Source of the DNA: Agreia sp. PsM10
GTDB taxonomy: Bacteria > Actinomycetota > Actinomycetes > Actinomycetales > Microbacteriaceae
DNA length: 64,000 nt
Reading direction: 5' to 3'
NCBI RefSeq assembly: GCF_030433855.1
Contig: NZ_JARUXC010000002.1
Span: 1-64,000, forward strand
Of the stretch, positions 17,918 to 27,226 are shown one piece after another. Each line of letters opens with the position of its first letter. Position 1 is the stretch's first letter. The notes under the pieces were generated by a model. It worked only from the letters and a program-made list of their open reading frames with translations, did no database searches and was not told the origin of the DNA. The position numbers and the translations under genes are program-made.

Positions 17918-20095
17918 ATGTCAGGGGATAACTCTCTTTCGAACAGCCGGAGGCGAGCCACGCGGCTCGGCTCGTCGGCGGGAACGCTGGTGCGGCGCGG
18001 CCTGAGCATCCAGTCGAAACTGTTGATCATGCTGCTCGGAGTGAGCATCGGGTCGACCCTGATCGTCGGCTACATCGGCTATACCTCCGGCACCGACAGT
18101 CTTCGCCAGGCCGAGTTCGACCGCATGACGAACCTTCGCGAGGCGAAGTCGGACGCGATCGAGACGCTCTTCACCACCATCGAGACGGGGCTGGTGCTCG
18201 ACTCGGTCGGAGCTACGGCCAACCAGGCCGCGACGGCCTACACGTCGGCCTTCGCCGAGCTGCAGGCGCAGCCCACCGACCCCGCGCAGACGACGGCCGT
18301 CGACTCGTACTACGACGACGTCTTCATCCCCGAGCTCAACGCCCGTTCGGGAACGACGAGCGTGTCGGACATCTTCGTGCCCCAGTCGAGCGCCGAGACC
18401 TATCTGCAGAACTTCTACACGGTGCCGCCCGCCGGTGATTTCGACGCGGCAGCCGAGGTCGACAACGCGGGGGACGGCAGCACCTGGTCGGCGGTCAACG
18501 ACCAGTACAACCCCTACTTCCGCGAGATGGCCCAGAGGAACAAGTACGAGGATGCGCTCATCCTCGACACGCAGGGCAACATCGTCTACTCGGTCTACAA
18601 GGGAGTGGACCTCGGCTCGAACGTGAACACGGGGCCGTACAAGGGGACTGCTCTGGCCGGTGCCTACACCGACGCCCTGAACTCCAACGTGGTCGACTAC
18701 GTGCAGATCACCGACTTCGAGCGCTACCAGCCGAGTCTCGGGGTGCCCACCGCCTGGGGCGTGTCTCCGATCGGGGTGGACGGAGACGTCGTCGGGGTGC
18801 TGGCCGTGCAGCTGCCGATCACCGCGATCAACGACGTGATGACCGGCGACCAGCAGTGGACGAAGGACGGACTCGGCGAGACCGGCGAGGCATACATCGT
18901 GGGGCCGGACGACACCATGCGCTCGGTGTCCCGTCTGCTGATCGACGACCCCGAGGCGTACAGGGAGCGGGCCATCTCGGGCGGACTGTCTCCCGCCGTC
19001 GCCCAGCGGATCATCGACGTGGGCGGAACAGTCGAGCTGCAGACCGTCGACACGGCCCCCGTGCGCGAGGCGCAGCAGGGCAAGACCGGCGTCATGGTGG
19101 CGCAGAGCTACCTCGACAGGGAGACGCTCGCCGCCTACGGGCCGCTCGACATCAAGGGCCAGCAGTGGGTGATCGTGGCGAGCATCACCGCGGCGGAGGC
19201 CTTCGCGCCGGTGGCCGACTTCACGCGCAACCTCGTGCTGTCGATCGCGGCGCTGCTGGTGGTCGTGGCTCTGCTCTCCCTCCTCCTCGCGCAAGTCTTC
19301 GCCCGTCCGGTGCGCCGGCTCGTGGGCGCCGTTCGACAGGTGGCCGGGGGAGACCTCGGCGTCGAGGTGGCGGCGAACACCCGTGACGAGTTCGGCGACC
19401 TCTCGATGGCGTTCAACGACATGAGTCGGAGCCTCCAGGTGAAGCAGGCGCTCATCGACGAGCAGCAGGCCGAGAACGACAAGATCCTGCACACGCTGAT
19501 GCCCGAGTCGGTCGCGCGACGCTACCGCGACGGCGACGAGACGATCGCCGAGGACCACCAGGACGTATCGGTGCTGTTCGCCGACCTCGTGGGCTTCGAC
19601 GACTTCGCGGCCGGGCTGGGAGCGGAGAAGGAGCTCGCCCTGCTCAACGACCTCGTGCGCCAGTTCGACGAGGCGGCACAGTCGAAGGGCATCGAGAAGG
19701 TGCGCACCCTGCGCGAGGGATACCTCGCCAGCTGCGGACTGATCGTCCCCCGGGTCGACAGTGCTCGTCGCACGGTGGACTTCGCGCTCGAGATGATCCG
19801 CATCGTCGAGCGGTTCAACGCCCAGCACGGGGCGGCCCTCTCGCTGCGGGCGGGCATCGACACCGGCACGGTCACCAGCGGACTCGTCGGCCGGTCGTCG
19901 ATCGCGTACGACATGTGGGGAGACGCGGTGAGCATCGCCAACAGGGTGCAGGCGCTGGCAGGCAAACCCGGCGTGTTCATCAGCCAGCGGGTGCGCGACA
20001 AGGTGGGTGAGCTGCCGAACATGACCGAGGTGGGCACGATCGAGACGAAGGCCGGCCCGCAGTCGGTCTGGCAGATCTCGCAGCAGAGGGGATGA
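17918..20095 (+). CDS. Membrane adenylate/guanylate cyclase-type protein with variant active site
   Basis: This 725-aa receptor-type class III nucleotide cyclase homologue has TM1 (about 34-55), a large extracellular sensor region (about 56-430, Cache-like in size), TM2 (about 435-460), HAMP (about 461-515) and a C-terminal cyclase domain (about 547-720). The first metal Asp is present (D556 in LFADLVGF), as are the base-contact Asp (D665 in YDMWGD) and transition-state Arg (R676). Other key positions differ: the second metal Asp is Glu600 in RTLREGY, the substrate Lys is Arg596, and the catalytic Asn is Ser672. It may have altered chemistry or be a nucleotide sensor. The MscS-CNB gene follows 7 bp later. 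Confidence 0.85.
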   Translation: MSGDNSLSNSRRRATRLGSSAGTLVRRGLSIQSKLLIMLLGVSIGSTLIVGYIGYTSGTDSLRQAEFDRMTNLREAKSDAIETLFTTIETGLVLDSVGATANQAATAYTSAFAELQAQPTDPAQTTAVDSYYDDVFIPELNARSGTTSVSDIFVPQSSAETYLQNFYTVPPAGDFDAAAEVDNAGDGSTWSAVNDQYNPYFREMAQRNKYEDALILDTQGNIVYSVYKGVDLGSNVNTGPYKGTALAGAYTDALNSNVVDYVQITDFERYQPSLGVPTAWGVSPIGVDGDVVGVLAVQLPITAINDVMTGDQQWTKDGLGETGEAYIVGPDDTMRSVSRLLIDDPEAYRERAISGGLSPAVAQRIIDVGGTVELQTVDTAPVREAQQGKTGVMVAQSYLDRETLAAYGPLDIKGQQWVIVASITAAEAFAPVADFTRNLVLSIAALLVVVALLSLLLAQVFARPVRRLVGAVRQVAGGDLGVEVAANTRDEFGDLSMAFNDMSRSLQVKQALIDEQQAENDKILHTLMPESVARRYRDGDETIAEDHQDVSVLFADLVGFDDFAAGLGAEKELALLNDLVRQFDEAAQSKGIEKVRTLREGYLASCGLIVPRVDSARRTVDFALEMIRIVERFNAQHGAALSLRAGIDTGTVTSGLVGRSSIAYDMWGDAVSIANRVQALAGKPGVFISQRVRDKVGELPNMTEVGTIETKAGPQSVWQISQQRG

Positions 20096-20102
20096 CGACG
20101 CC

Positions 20103-21524
20103 GTGATCGATCTCTGGAGCGAACCGTGGTTCGGCTGGGCCCTGGGCGTGGTCATCGCCCTGCCCGTTCTGCTCGTCGTGCTCACCGAGATCTACGGGGT
20201 GCTGCAGCGACGCGAATCGCCCGCGGCCAAGCCTGTTCGGCTGCTTCGCAACTTCGTGGTTCCCGTCGCCGCGATCTTCGCGCTGCTCACCTTCGCATCG
20301 CAGCAGAGCTTCGATCTGACCTGGGTGCGCATCGTCGGCACGGTGCTCGGCTTCCTGCTCATCCTGCTCGTGCTCTCCGCCTTCAACGTGGCCCTCTTCG
20401 GCAACGCGCGCGAAGGCAGCTGGCGCGAGCGCCTGCCCTCCATCTTCGTCACCCTTGCGCGGCTCGCGCTCATTCTGGTGGGTCTCGCCATCCTCTTCTC
20501 GTGGGTGTGGGGCGCGGATGTCGGGGGTCTCTTCGCGGCGCTGGGCGTGACATCCATCGTCATCGGCCTGGCGCTGCAGAACGCCGTGGGGTCGATCATC
20601 TCGGGCCTGCTGCTGCTCTTCGAGCAGCCGTTCAAGCTCGGCGACTACCTCGACGTGGGGGATGTGCGGGGCCGGGTCGTCGAGGTCAACTGGCGCTCTG
20701 TGCACATCGACACGGGCAACGGCATCCAGATCATGCCCAACTCGTCGCTGGCCGGCGGGTCGTTCACCAACCTGAGCCAGCCGGTCGACGGCTACGTGGC
20801 CACCGTGCCGGTCACGTTCACCACCGACGATGCGCCGCACGTCGTGCTGGGCATGCTCTCCGAGACCGCGTCGGCGCTGCCGCAGCTCGACAGTCGCAGC
20901 AGGCCGAGCGTCAGCTACGAGGGCAAGGCGTCGTACACGGTGAGCCTTCCCGTGACCAGTCCCGCCGTCGAGGGCGAGACCGTCTCGCTCTTCCTCGCCT
21001 GGCTCTGGTACGCCGCGCGTCGGCACGATCTCGGGCTCGACGGAGACACGACAGACCCGGTGAACACCCGGGAGAACGTGATCGAGGCGCTGGGATTCGT
21101 CGGTCCGGGGCTCAACCTGCCGCAGGAGGATCTCGACGCGGTCGCCGATTCGTGCCGCATCGAGCAGTACGGTACGGGAGAAATATTGCAGAAGGCGGGA
21201 ATTGTTCCGGACTGTGTGCGTGTCGTTCTGAGCGGCGTGCTCGAGCTGTCGGTACCGTACGAGGCGGGGAGGCTGCGCATCGGCGTCGTCGAGCGGGGCG
21301 AGTTCATCGGACAAGCCGCGCTCACGAGGCAGAAGACCACCACCGTTGTGGTCGCCAGTCGCCCGGTGACCGTTCTGCGTGTACCCAGTGCGGTCGTCGA
21401 CGACATGGTGCACAAGCACCCGTCGCTCGCTCGCCGCATCGGTGAGACGCTCGACAACCGGCGTTCACTCGCCGCGGCCGCACTCGCTGCCGCGCAGGCG
21501 TCGTCGGGAACCATCGCACTCTGA
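20103..21524 (+). CDS. MscS-type channel with C-terminal cyclic-nucleotide-binding-like domain
   Basis: This 473-aa membrane channel has about four N-terminal helices. The MscS pore and beta domain follow (about 140-260; LGVTSIVIGLALQNAVGSIISG, then LGDYLDVGDVRGRVVEVNWRS). A cNMP-binding-like barrel occupies about 345-455. Its phosphate-binding cassette (399-415, GEFIGQAALTRQKTTTV) lacks features of true cAMP/cGMP binders. The inner Glu is Gln404, the Arg is absent (Lys411 nearest) and the loop is about two residues short. It has a GTG start 7 bp after the cyclase stop, so the two are co-transcribed. Bacterial channels of this architecture are called bCNG. The ligand is unproven and possibly not a classical cNMP. 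Confidence 0.87.
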   Translation: MIDLWSEPWFGWALGVVIALPVLLVVLTEIYGVLQRRESPAAKPVRLLRNFVVPVAAIFALLTFASQQSFDLTWVRIVGTVLGFLLILLVLSAFNVALFGNAREGSWRERLPSIFVTLARLALILVGLAILFSWVWGADVGGLFAALGVTSIVIGLALQNAVGSIISGLLLLFEQPFKLGDYLDVGDVRGRVVEVNWRSVHIDTGNGIQIMPNSSLAGGSFTNLSQPVDGYVATVPVTFTTDDAPHVVLGMLSETASALPQLDSRSRPSVSYEGKASYTVSLPVTSPAVEGETVSLFLAWLWYAARRHDLGLDGDTTDPVNTRENVIEALGFVGPGLNLPQEDLDAVADSCRIEQYGTGEILQKAGIVPDCVRVVLSGVLELSVPYEAGRLRIGVVERGEFIGQAALTRQKTTTVVVASRPVTVLRVPSAVVDDMVHKHPSLARRIGETLDNRRSLAAAALAAAQASSGTIAL

Positions 21525-21552
21525 CGCCCGTCTCGCAGCCCCGGAGGAACCC

Positions 21553-22329
21553 ATGTCCTTTCCCGATGCCCCCGCACCCGCCGAGCCGTCGCTCGCGGCC
21601 AAGATCATCGCCGAGATCGCCGGAACGTTCCTTCTGGTCTTCGGCCTCGTCGGCACCGCCACGTTCTCAGCGTTCTTCGGCGACGCCGACGGCACGAACC
21701 CGCTCGGCGTGGGCTTCCTCGGTGTGGCCATCGCCCTCGGCCTCACCGTGATGATCGGCGCCTACGCGTTCGGCCCCATCTCGGGCGGACACTTCAACCC
21801 CGCCGTGAGCCTCGGCCTCGCCGCGGCCGGCCGCTTCGGCTGGAAGGACGTGCCGGTCTACATCGTCTCCCAGCTGGTCGGCGCCGTGCTCGGGGCGCTC
21901 GCGGTGTTCGCGATCGCGTCGGGGGGTCCCGAGGGCTTCCTCGACAAGGCCGTGTCGGGCGGATTCGTGTCGAACGGCTTCGGCGAGCACTCGCCGGGCG
22001 GCTTCGGAATCGGATCTGCCATCGCGATCGAGATCATCATCACCTGCCTCTTCCTCTTCGTGATCCTCGGCGTGACCCACTCGCGAGCGCATCAGGGCTT
22101 CGCCCCGATCGCGATCGGTTTCACGCTCACCCTGCTGCTGCTCATCTCCATCCCCGTCGACAACGCCTCGATCAACCCGGCGCGCTCCATCGCGACCGCC
22201 GTCTTCGGCGGAGGCGACTGGCTCGCGCAGCTCTGGGTGTTCATCGTCTTCCCGATCGTGGGCGGCCTGATCGCGGGCCTCAGCTACCGCTACCTGTTCG
22301 ACGGCGTGCGAAAGCTCGCCGCCACCTGA
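21553..22329 (+). CDS. Aquaporin (MIP family) with atypical selectivity filter
   Basis: This six-helix membrane channel (258 aa) has both hallmark motifs, NPA at 82-84 and 208-210, and the conserved Arg211. GGAGG precedes the ATG. Aligned by eye with E. coli AqpZ, the aromatic/arginine filter residues F43, H174 and T183 become Leu62, Leu196 and Ala205. The filter is therefore hydrophobic and probably wider than in a water-specific channel. The best overall resemblance is still AqpZ (PISGGHFNPAVS, ISIPVDNASINPARS). It follows the MscS gene by 28 bp and may share its transcript, which would group osmotic or turgor functions. Confidence 0.92.
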   Translation: MSFPDAPAPAEPSLAAKIIAEIAGTFLLVFGLVGTATFSAFFGDADGTNPLGVGFLGVAIALGLTVMIGAYAFGPISGGHFNPAVSLGLAAAGRFGWKDVPVYIVSQLVGAVLGALAVFAIASGGPEGFLDKAVSGGFVSNGFGEHSPGGFGIGSAIAIEIIITCLFLFVILGVTHSRAHQGFAPIAIGFTLTLLLLISIPVDNASINPARSIATAVFGGGDWLAQLWVFIVFPIVGGLIAGLSYRYLFDGVRKLAAT

Positions 22330-22371
22330 TCGCGGGGGCTGCCCGACAGGCGTCGGTGATAGTTTCGTGAG

Positions 22372-23736
22372 GTGAAATACGCGAACACCGTCATCGACCT
22401 CGTCGGCAACACCCCCCTCGTCAAGCTCAACAGCGTCACCGAGGGCATCCAGGCCACGGTGCTCGCGAAGATCGAGTACCTGAACCCGGGCGGTTCGTCG
22501 AAAGACCGCATCGCCACGCGCATCATCGATGCGGCCGAGCGCGAGGGCAAGCTGAAGCCGGGCGGCACGATCGTCGAGCCGACGTCGGGGAACACGGGCA
22601 TCGGCCTGGCCCTCGTCGCCCAGCAGCGCGGCTACCGCTGCGTGTTCGTCCTCCCCGACAAGGTGGGCGAAGACAAACGCAACGTGCTCACCGCCTACGG
22701 TGCCGAGATCGTGGTCACCCCCACGTCGGTGGCGCCCGAGGACCCGAACTCCTACTACTCGGTCTCCGACCGGCTTGCCCGTGAGATTCCCGGCGCATTC
22801 AAGCCGAACCAGTACTCCAACCCCAATGGTCCGCTCAGTCACTACGAGACCACGGGCCCCGAGATCTGGGCCGACACCGAGGGCAAGATCACGCACTTCG
22901 TCGCCGGCGTGGGAACGGGCGGCACCATCTCGGGCGTCGGCCGCTACCTCAAAGAGGTCTCCGACGGCCGGGTCACGATCATCGGCGCCGACCCCGAGGG
23001 CTCGGTCTACTCCGGCGGAACCGGCAGGCCGTACCTGGTCGAGGGAGTCGGAGAGGACTTCTGGCCCGAGGCCTACGACGCCAGCGTGGTCGACGAGATC
23101 ATCGCCGCCAGCGACGCCGAGTCGTTCGCCCTCACCCGCAGGCTGGCGCGCGAGGAGGGCCTGCTCGTGGGCGGATCCTCCGGGCTCGCCGTCGCCGCGG
23201 CGCTCAAGGCCGCCGCGAAGCTCGGCCCCGACGACGTCGTGGTCGTCCTCCTTCCCGACGGAGGCCGCGGCTACCTCGGCAAGATCTTCAACGACAAGTG
23301 GATGCGCAGCTACGGTTTCGCAGACGCCACCGACGAGGCGACGGTCGGCGACATCCTCAAGTCGAAGACGGGGGCGCTGCCGGCGCTCGTGCACGCGCAC
23401 CCCAGCGACACCGTGCGCGACGCCATCCAGATCATGACGAGCTACGGCGTCTCGCAGCTGCCGATGCTCTCGGCCGAGCCGCCCGTCGTCATGGGCGAGG
23501 TCACCGGCTCGCTCAACGAGCAGAGCCTGCTCGAAGAGGTCTTCTCAGGCCGGGCCGACATGACCGACCATGTCGGGGCCTTCGCCAGCGATCCTCTGCC
23601 GCTCATCGGCATCCACGAGTCTGTCGCCTCGGCGCGACGTTTTCTCGGCAAGGCCGGGGCACTGCTGGTGACCGACGACGGCAAGCCCGTCGCCGTGATC
23701 ACCCGGCACGACCTGCTCACCTTCCTGAGCGAATAG
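22372..23736 (+). CDS. cbs: Cystathionine beta-synthase
   Basis: This PLP enzyme condenses serine with homocysteine to cystathionine, the first step of reverse transsulfuration (454 aa). The PLP lysine is K44 in GGSSKDRI, and the phosphate-binding loop reads GVGTGGTISG. Two C-terminal CBS domains (about 340-454) follow, as in actinobacterial CBS. The start is GTG at 22372. The cystathionine gamma-synthase/lyase gene follows 44 bp downstream, so the two probably form an operon for cysteine supply from methionine. Confidence 0.93.
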   Translation: MKYANTVIDLVGNTPLVKLNSVTEGIQATVLAKIEYLNPGGSSKDRIATRIIDAAEREGKLKPGGTIVEPTSGNTGIGLALVAQQRGYRCVFVLPDKVGEDKRNVLTAYGAEIVVTPTSVAPEDPNSYYSVSDRLAREIPGAFKPNQYSNPNGPLSHYETTGPEIWADTEGKITHFVAGVGTGGTISGVGRYLKEVSDGRVTIIGADPEGSVYSGGTGRPYLVEGVGEDFWPEAYDASVVDEIIAASDAESFALTRRLAREEGLLVGGSSGLAVAAALKAAAKLGPDDVVVVLLPDGGRGYLGKIFNDKWMRSYGFADATDEATVGDILKSKTGALPALVHAHPSDTVRDAIQIMTSYGVSQLPMLSAEPPVVMGEVTGSLNEQSLLEEVFSGRADMTDHVGAFASDPLPLIGIHESVASARRFLGKAGALLVTDDGKPVAVITRHDLLTFLSE

Positions 23737-23780
23737 CGCGCGGCCGAATAAAACGCTCCCGAAGAGACTTGAAAGTAGAC

Positions 23781-24938
23781 ATGCCCCAGAAAAAGCAGCA
23801 GTTCGAGACCGTCGCCGTCCACGCCGGACAGGAGTTCGACCCGACGACCGGTGCGATCATCCCGCCGATCTACCAGACGTCGACCTTCGTGCAGGACGGC
23901 ATCGGCGGCTTCCGGGGCGGCTACGAGTACGCCCGGGGCGGCAACCCCACCCGCTCGTCGCTCGAGACGCTGGTCGCGGCACTCGAGGGTGCGAAGCACG
24001 GTCTCTCGTTCTCGTCGGGGCTCGCGGCGGAGGACGCCCTGCTGCGCGCGGTGCTCGAGCCCGGCGACCACGTGGTGCTGGGCAACGACGTCTACGGCGG
24101 AACCCACCGGCTCATCAATCGCATCTTCGGCCGCTGGGGTGTGGAGAACGACACCGTCGAGATGATGAACCTGCAGGCGGTGGCCAAGGCGGTCATCCCG
24201 GGCAAGACCAAGGTGCTGTGGCTCGAGACGCCGTCGAACCCCCTGATGAAGGTCAGCGACGTGGCCGAGCTCGCAGAGATCGGCCACGCGGCGGGCGCGC
24301 TCGTCGTCGTCGACAACACCTTCGCGTCTCCCTACCTGCAGCAGCCCCTCGTGCTGGGTGCCGACGTGGTCGTGCATTCCACCACCAAGTACCTGGGCGG
24401 CCATTCCGACGTTCTCGGCGGCGCGCTCGTGCTCGACGATGACGAGCTTCACGAGAAGGTGCGCTTCCAGCAGTTCGCCGCCGGCGCGGTGTCGGGCCCG
24501 ATGGATGCCTGGCTCACCGTTCGAGGCATCAAGACCCTCGCCGTGCGCATGGAGCGCCACAGCGACAACGCGCAGAAGATCGCCGAGTACCTCGTGGGGC
24601 ACCCGGCCATCGAGACCGTGTTCTACCCGGGCCTCGAGTCGCACCCCGGCTACGAGCTCGCGAAGAGGCAGATGCGTCGTCCCGGCGGCATGCTGTCGCT
24701 CGCCTTCAAGGGTGGCCCGAAGGCTGCGCGCAAGTTCGCGGAGTCGACGAAGCTGTTCTCGCTGGCCGAGTCCCTCGGAGGCGTCGAGTCGCTTGTCGGG
24801 TACCCCACCGAGATGACCCACGCATCGGTCAAGGGAACGGCGCTCGAGGTGCCCGAGAACCTCATCCGCCTCTCGGTCGGCATCGAGGGCGCCGACGACC
24901 TGCTCGCCGACATCGAGCAGGCCCTGCCCAAGAAGTAG
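23781..24938 (+). CDS. metB: Cystathionine gamma-synthase / gamma-lyase
   Basis: This Cys/Met-metabolism PLP enzyme has 385 aa. The PLP lysine is K203 in [12 protein letters not shown], and the family motifs [11 protein letters not shown] and [13 protein letters not shown] are present. Sequence does not cleanly separate synthase (MetB) from lyase. Pairing with cystathionine beta-synthase favours gamma-lyase activity (cystathionine to cysteine and 2-oxobutyrate), while actinobacterial homologues are usually annotated as MetB and may do both. The ATG at 23781 has only a weak upstream GAAAG. Confidence 0.9.
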   Translation: MPQKKQQFETVAVHAGQEFDPTTGAIIPPIYQTSTFVQDGIGGFRGGYEYARGGNPTRSSLETLVAALEGAKHGLSFSSGLAAEDALLRAVLEPGDHVVLGNDVYGGTHRLINRIFGRWGVENDTVEMMNLQAVAKAVIPGKTKVLWLETPSNPLMKVSDVAELAEIGHAAGALVVVDNTFASPYLQQPLVLGADVVVHSTTKYLGGHSDVLGGALVLDDDELHEKVRFQQFAAGAVSGPMDAWLTVRGIKTLAVRMERHSDNAQKIAEYLVGHPAIETVFYPGLESHPGYELAKRQMRRPGGMLSLAFKGGPKAARKFAESTKLFSLAESLGGVESLVGYPTEMTHASVKGTALEVPENLIRLSVGIEGADDLLADIEQALPKK

Positions 24939-24988
24939 CGGCCCGCAACCCCCTCATTCGTGCACGTGACCGCGCTTAGCGTGGAGAC

Positions 24989-25225
24989 ATGAACTCCACC
25001 GACATCGTATGGAACGACGAAGCCCGCGCGAAGATCCTCGACGACAGCGACCGGGTGCTCCGCGAGGCGGTGCTCGAGCTGTCGAAGACCCTCGAAGGAC
25101 ATGAGTCCGACGAGGCGTACGAGCAGTTGTTCGCGCGTCTGAAAGACCGCTTCATCGATTTCAAGCCGGGGCCGGACATCCGCAAGTACGCGGATGCCAT
25201 CGTGGCGGGCGACATCGCCGAGTAA
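24989..25225 (+). CDS. Small hypothetical protein, 78 aa
   Basis: I do not recognise a family. The protein is charged and probably soluble and helical, with an Asp/Glu-rich N-terminal half (MNSTDIVWNDEARAK) and a C-terminal segment FKPGPDIRKYADAIVAGD. GGAG sits shortly before the ATG. Codon use matches its neighbours, which supports a real gene. It lies 50 bp after metB and 42 bp before the carboxyethylornithine synthase-like gene. Confidence 0.7.
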   Translation: MNSTDIVWNDEARAKILDDSDRVLREAVLELSKTLEGHESDEAYEQLFARLKDRFIDFKPGPDIRKYADAIVAGDIAE

Positions 25226-25267
25226 CGCCCGGGCTCCGGGGCGGCGGGGCGTGGCCTAGGGTCAGGT

Positions 25268-26434
25268 ATGAGCGAAACCACTTCTACGCCCGCCCTTCTG
25301 CGCCTCGGCGTGCTGGCGACGTCGCGCAAGGTCGACGAGCGTCGACTGCCGATCCACCCGGCGCATCTCGAGCGCATCGACGAGGACCTGCGCGCGAACA
25401 TGATCCTCGAGCGCGGCTACGGGCTGCGGTTCGGCATCCACGACTCCGAGCTGGAGCCGCTGGTCGGGGCCATGGCGACGCGCGACGAGATCATCGCGAC
25501 AGCCGACGTGGTGCTGCTGCCCAAGCCCCAAGCATCCGACCTCGAAGACCTGCGCGACGGCCAGGTGCTGTGGGGATGGCCGCACTGCGTGCAAGACCGG
25601 GAGATCACCCAGCTCGCCATCGACAAGCGGCTCACCCTCATCGCCTGGGAGGCCATGAACCACTGGCAGGCCGACGGCGGCTTCGGGCTGCACGTCTTCC
25701 ACAAGAACAACGAGCTCGCCGGCTACTGCTCCGTGCTGCACTCCCTGCAGCTGTGCGGGTCGACCGGCGACTACGGGCGTCGGCTCACGGCGGTCGTGAT
25801 CGGATTCGGTGCCACCGCCCGTGGGGCCGTCACCGCGCTCAACGCCCACGGCATCCACGATGTGCGGGTGCTGACCAACCGGGGGATAGCGGCCGTCGGG
25901 TCGCCCATCCCGTCGGTCGACATCATCCAGTTCGAGCACAACGACTCCGCTCCCTTCGAGAGCACGGTGAACACCGAGGACGGGCCCGTGCTGCTCGCTC
26001 CGTTCCTCGCCGAGAACGACATCGTGGTGAACTGCACGCTGCAGGACCCGAACGCGCCGCTCACCTATCTGCGCACCGAGGATCTCGGCGCATTCCGGCC
26101 GGGAAGCCTCATCGTCGACGTGTCGGTCGACGAGGGCATGGGGTTCGAATGGGCCAGGGCCACGACCTTCGCCGACCCCATGTTCACGGTCGGCGACTCG
26201 ACCAACTACTACGCCGTCGATCACAGCCCCTCGCTGCTGTGGAACTCCACGACCTGGGAGATCAGCGAGGCGCTCATGCCGTTCCTCCGGATCGTCATGG
26301 AGGGCGCCCCGTCGTGGGCGGAGTCCGACACCATCAGGCGGGCGATCGAGATCGACGGTGGCGAGGTGCGCAACCCGGCGATCCTGGAGTTCCAGAAACG
26401 TTCAACGGAATACCCCTATACGACGATGCAGTGA
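25268..26434 (+). CDS. N5-(carboxyethyl)ornithine synthase-like / alanine dehydrogenase family
   Basis: This 388-aa protein of the alanine dehydrogenase/PNT superfamily has an N-terminal catalytic domain (LGVLATSRKVDERRLPIHP) and a Rossmann NAD(P) domain near 185-290 (AVVIGFGATARGAVTALNAHG). The stretch DGQVLWGWPHCVQDREITQ recalls N5-(1-carboxyethyl)ornithine synthase, which reductively joins pyruvate to ornithine or lysine side chains. The product assignment is from family resemblance only. It could be another opine-type dehydrogenase. No peptide or arginine pathway genes lie adjacent. Confidence 0.65.
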   Translation: MSETTSTPALLRLGVLATSRKVDERRLPIHPAHLERIDEDLRANMILERGYGLRFGIHDSELEPLVGAMATRDEIIATADVVLLPKPQASDLEDLRDGQVLWGWPHCVQDREITQLAIDKRLTLIAWEAMNHWQADGGFGLHVFHKNNELAGYCSVLHSLQLCGSTGDYGRRLTAVVIGFGATARGAVTALNAHGIHDVRVLTNRGIAAVGSPIPSVDIIQFEHNDSAPFESTVNTEDGPVLLAPFLAENDIVVNCTLQDPNAPLTYLRTEDLGAFRPGSLIVDVSVDEGMGFEWARATTFADPMFTVGDSTNYYAVDHSPSLLWNSTTWEISEALMPFLRIVMEGAPSWAESDTIRRAIEIDGGEVRNPAILEFQKRSTEYPYTTMQ

Positions 26435-26551
26435 CGCCTAGCGTGAGGAATGAGACCGGGGTGCGATGCGCGTGGTCCCCCGGGTGGATGCAGCCCCCGC
26501 CGAGGATTCCTACGGTGGGAGATGCACCCCGCACCCCATTTCGGAGGAACC

Positions 26552-27217
26552 ATGGAACAGATCACGGACTTCCTCGTCGCATGCGTGTCGTCGCCCCTGG
26601 CCCTCGTCGTGGTCTTCGCCGTGTGCATGCTCGATGCCTTCTTCCCTCCCGTTCCCAGTGACATCGTGCTCGTCGCCGCCGTCGCGATGGCGGCCGGAGG
26701 GTCGCCGGCGCTTCTCGTGCCGCTCGTTCTCGTCGCCGCGGTCGGCGCCATCATCGGCGACAACATCGTCTTCGAGATCGGCAGGCGGGTGGGCGCCGGC
26801 CGTTATCGCTGGATGCGCGGACGCCCGATGCGGGCGGCGATCGCGGGCGCCGAGCGACAGCTGCGGGCCCGGCCCGCGAGCCTCATCATCACGGGCCGCT
26901 ACATCCCGGTGGGCCGGATCGCCGTGAACCTGACGGCGGGCAGCGTCGGCCTGCCGCGCCGCACCTTCGTGCCGCTCAGCATCGTGGCAGGCGCATCCTG
27001 GTCGCTCTACATGTTCGCCGTCGCCCTCATCGCCTCGGCCTGGATCCAGGACAACCCGCTGCTCTCGGCCCTCATCGCGGCAGCGTCGGCGGTGCTCCTC
27101 GGCCTGCTGGTCGATCGCGTGATGTCTCGCGCGGCCCGGGCGAAGAGGGAGGCGTCGGGCGAGGCCGCCGGGCCCGTCGCAACCCCCGACATCGTGGCTG
27201 TCGGTGCGCCGTTGTAG
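26552..27217 (+). CDS. DedA-family membrane protein
   Basis: This 221-aa polytopic protein has the DedA/VTT features: an early amphipathic helix with FFPPVPSD, a Gly/Asp-containing re-entrant loop (GAIIGDNIVFEIGRR) and the signature arginine motif TGRYIPVGRIAVNLTAG. DedA proteins support lipid-carrier (undecaprenyl phosphate) or lipid scrambling and membrane homeostasis; the precise substrate here is unknown. GGAGG precedes the ATG at 26552. The S9 peptidase gene starts 9 bp after its stop, so the two are co-transcribed. Confidence 0.9.
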   Translation: MEQITDFLVACVSSPLALVVVFAVCMLDAFFPPVPSDIVLVAAVAMAAGGSPALLVPLVLVAAVGAIIGDNIVFEIGRRVGAGRYRWMRGRPMRAAIAGAERQLRARPASLIITGRYIPVGRIAVNLTAGSVGLPRRTFVPLSIVAGASWSLYMFAVALIASAWIQDNPLLSALIAAASAVLLGLLVDRVMSRAARAKREASGEAAGPVATPDIVAVGAPL

Positions 27218-27226
27218 CGTGAATGC

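Noticed and set aside
17921-20185. Long minus-strand frame (over 700 codons) opposite the cyclase gene
   Set aside because: Its translation is His/Arg/Glu-rich with no domain signal. The plus strand encodes a clear cyclase.
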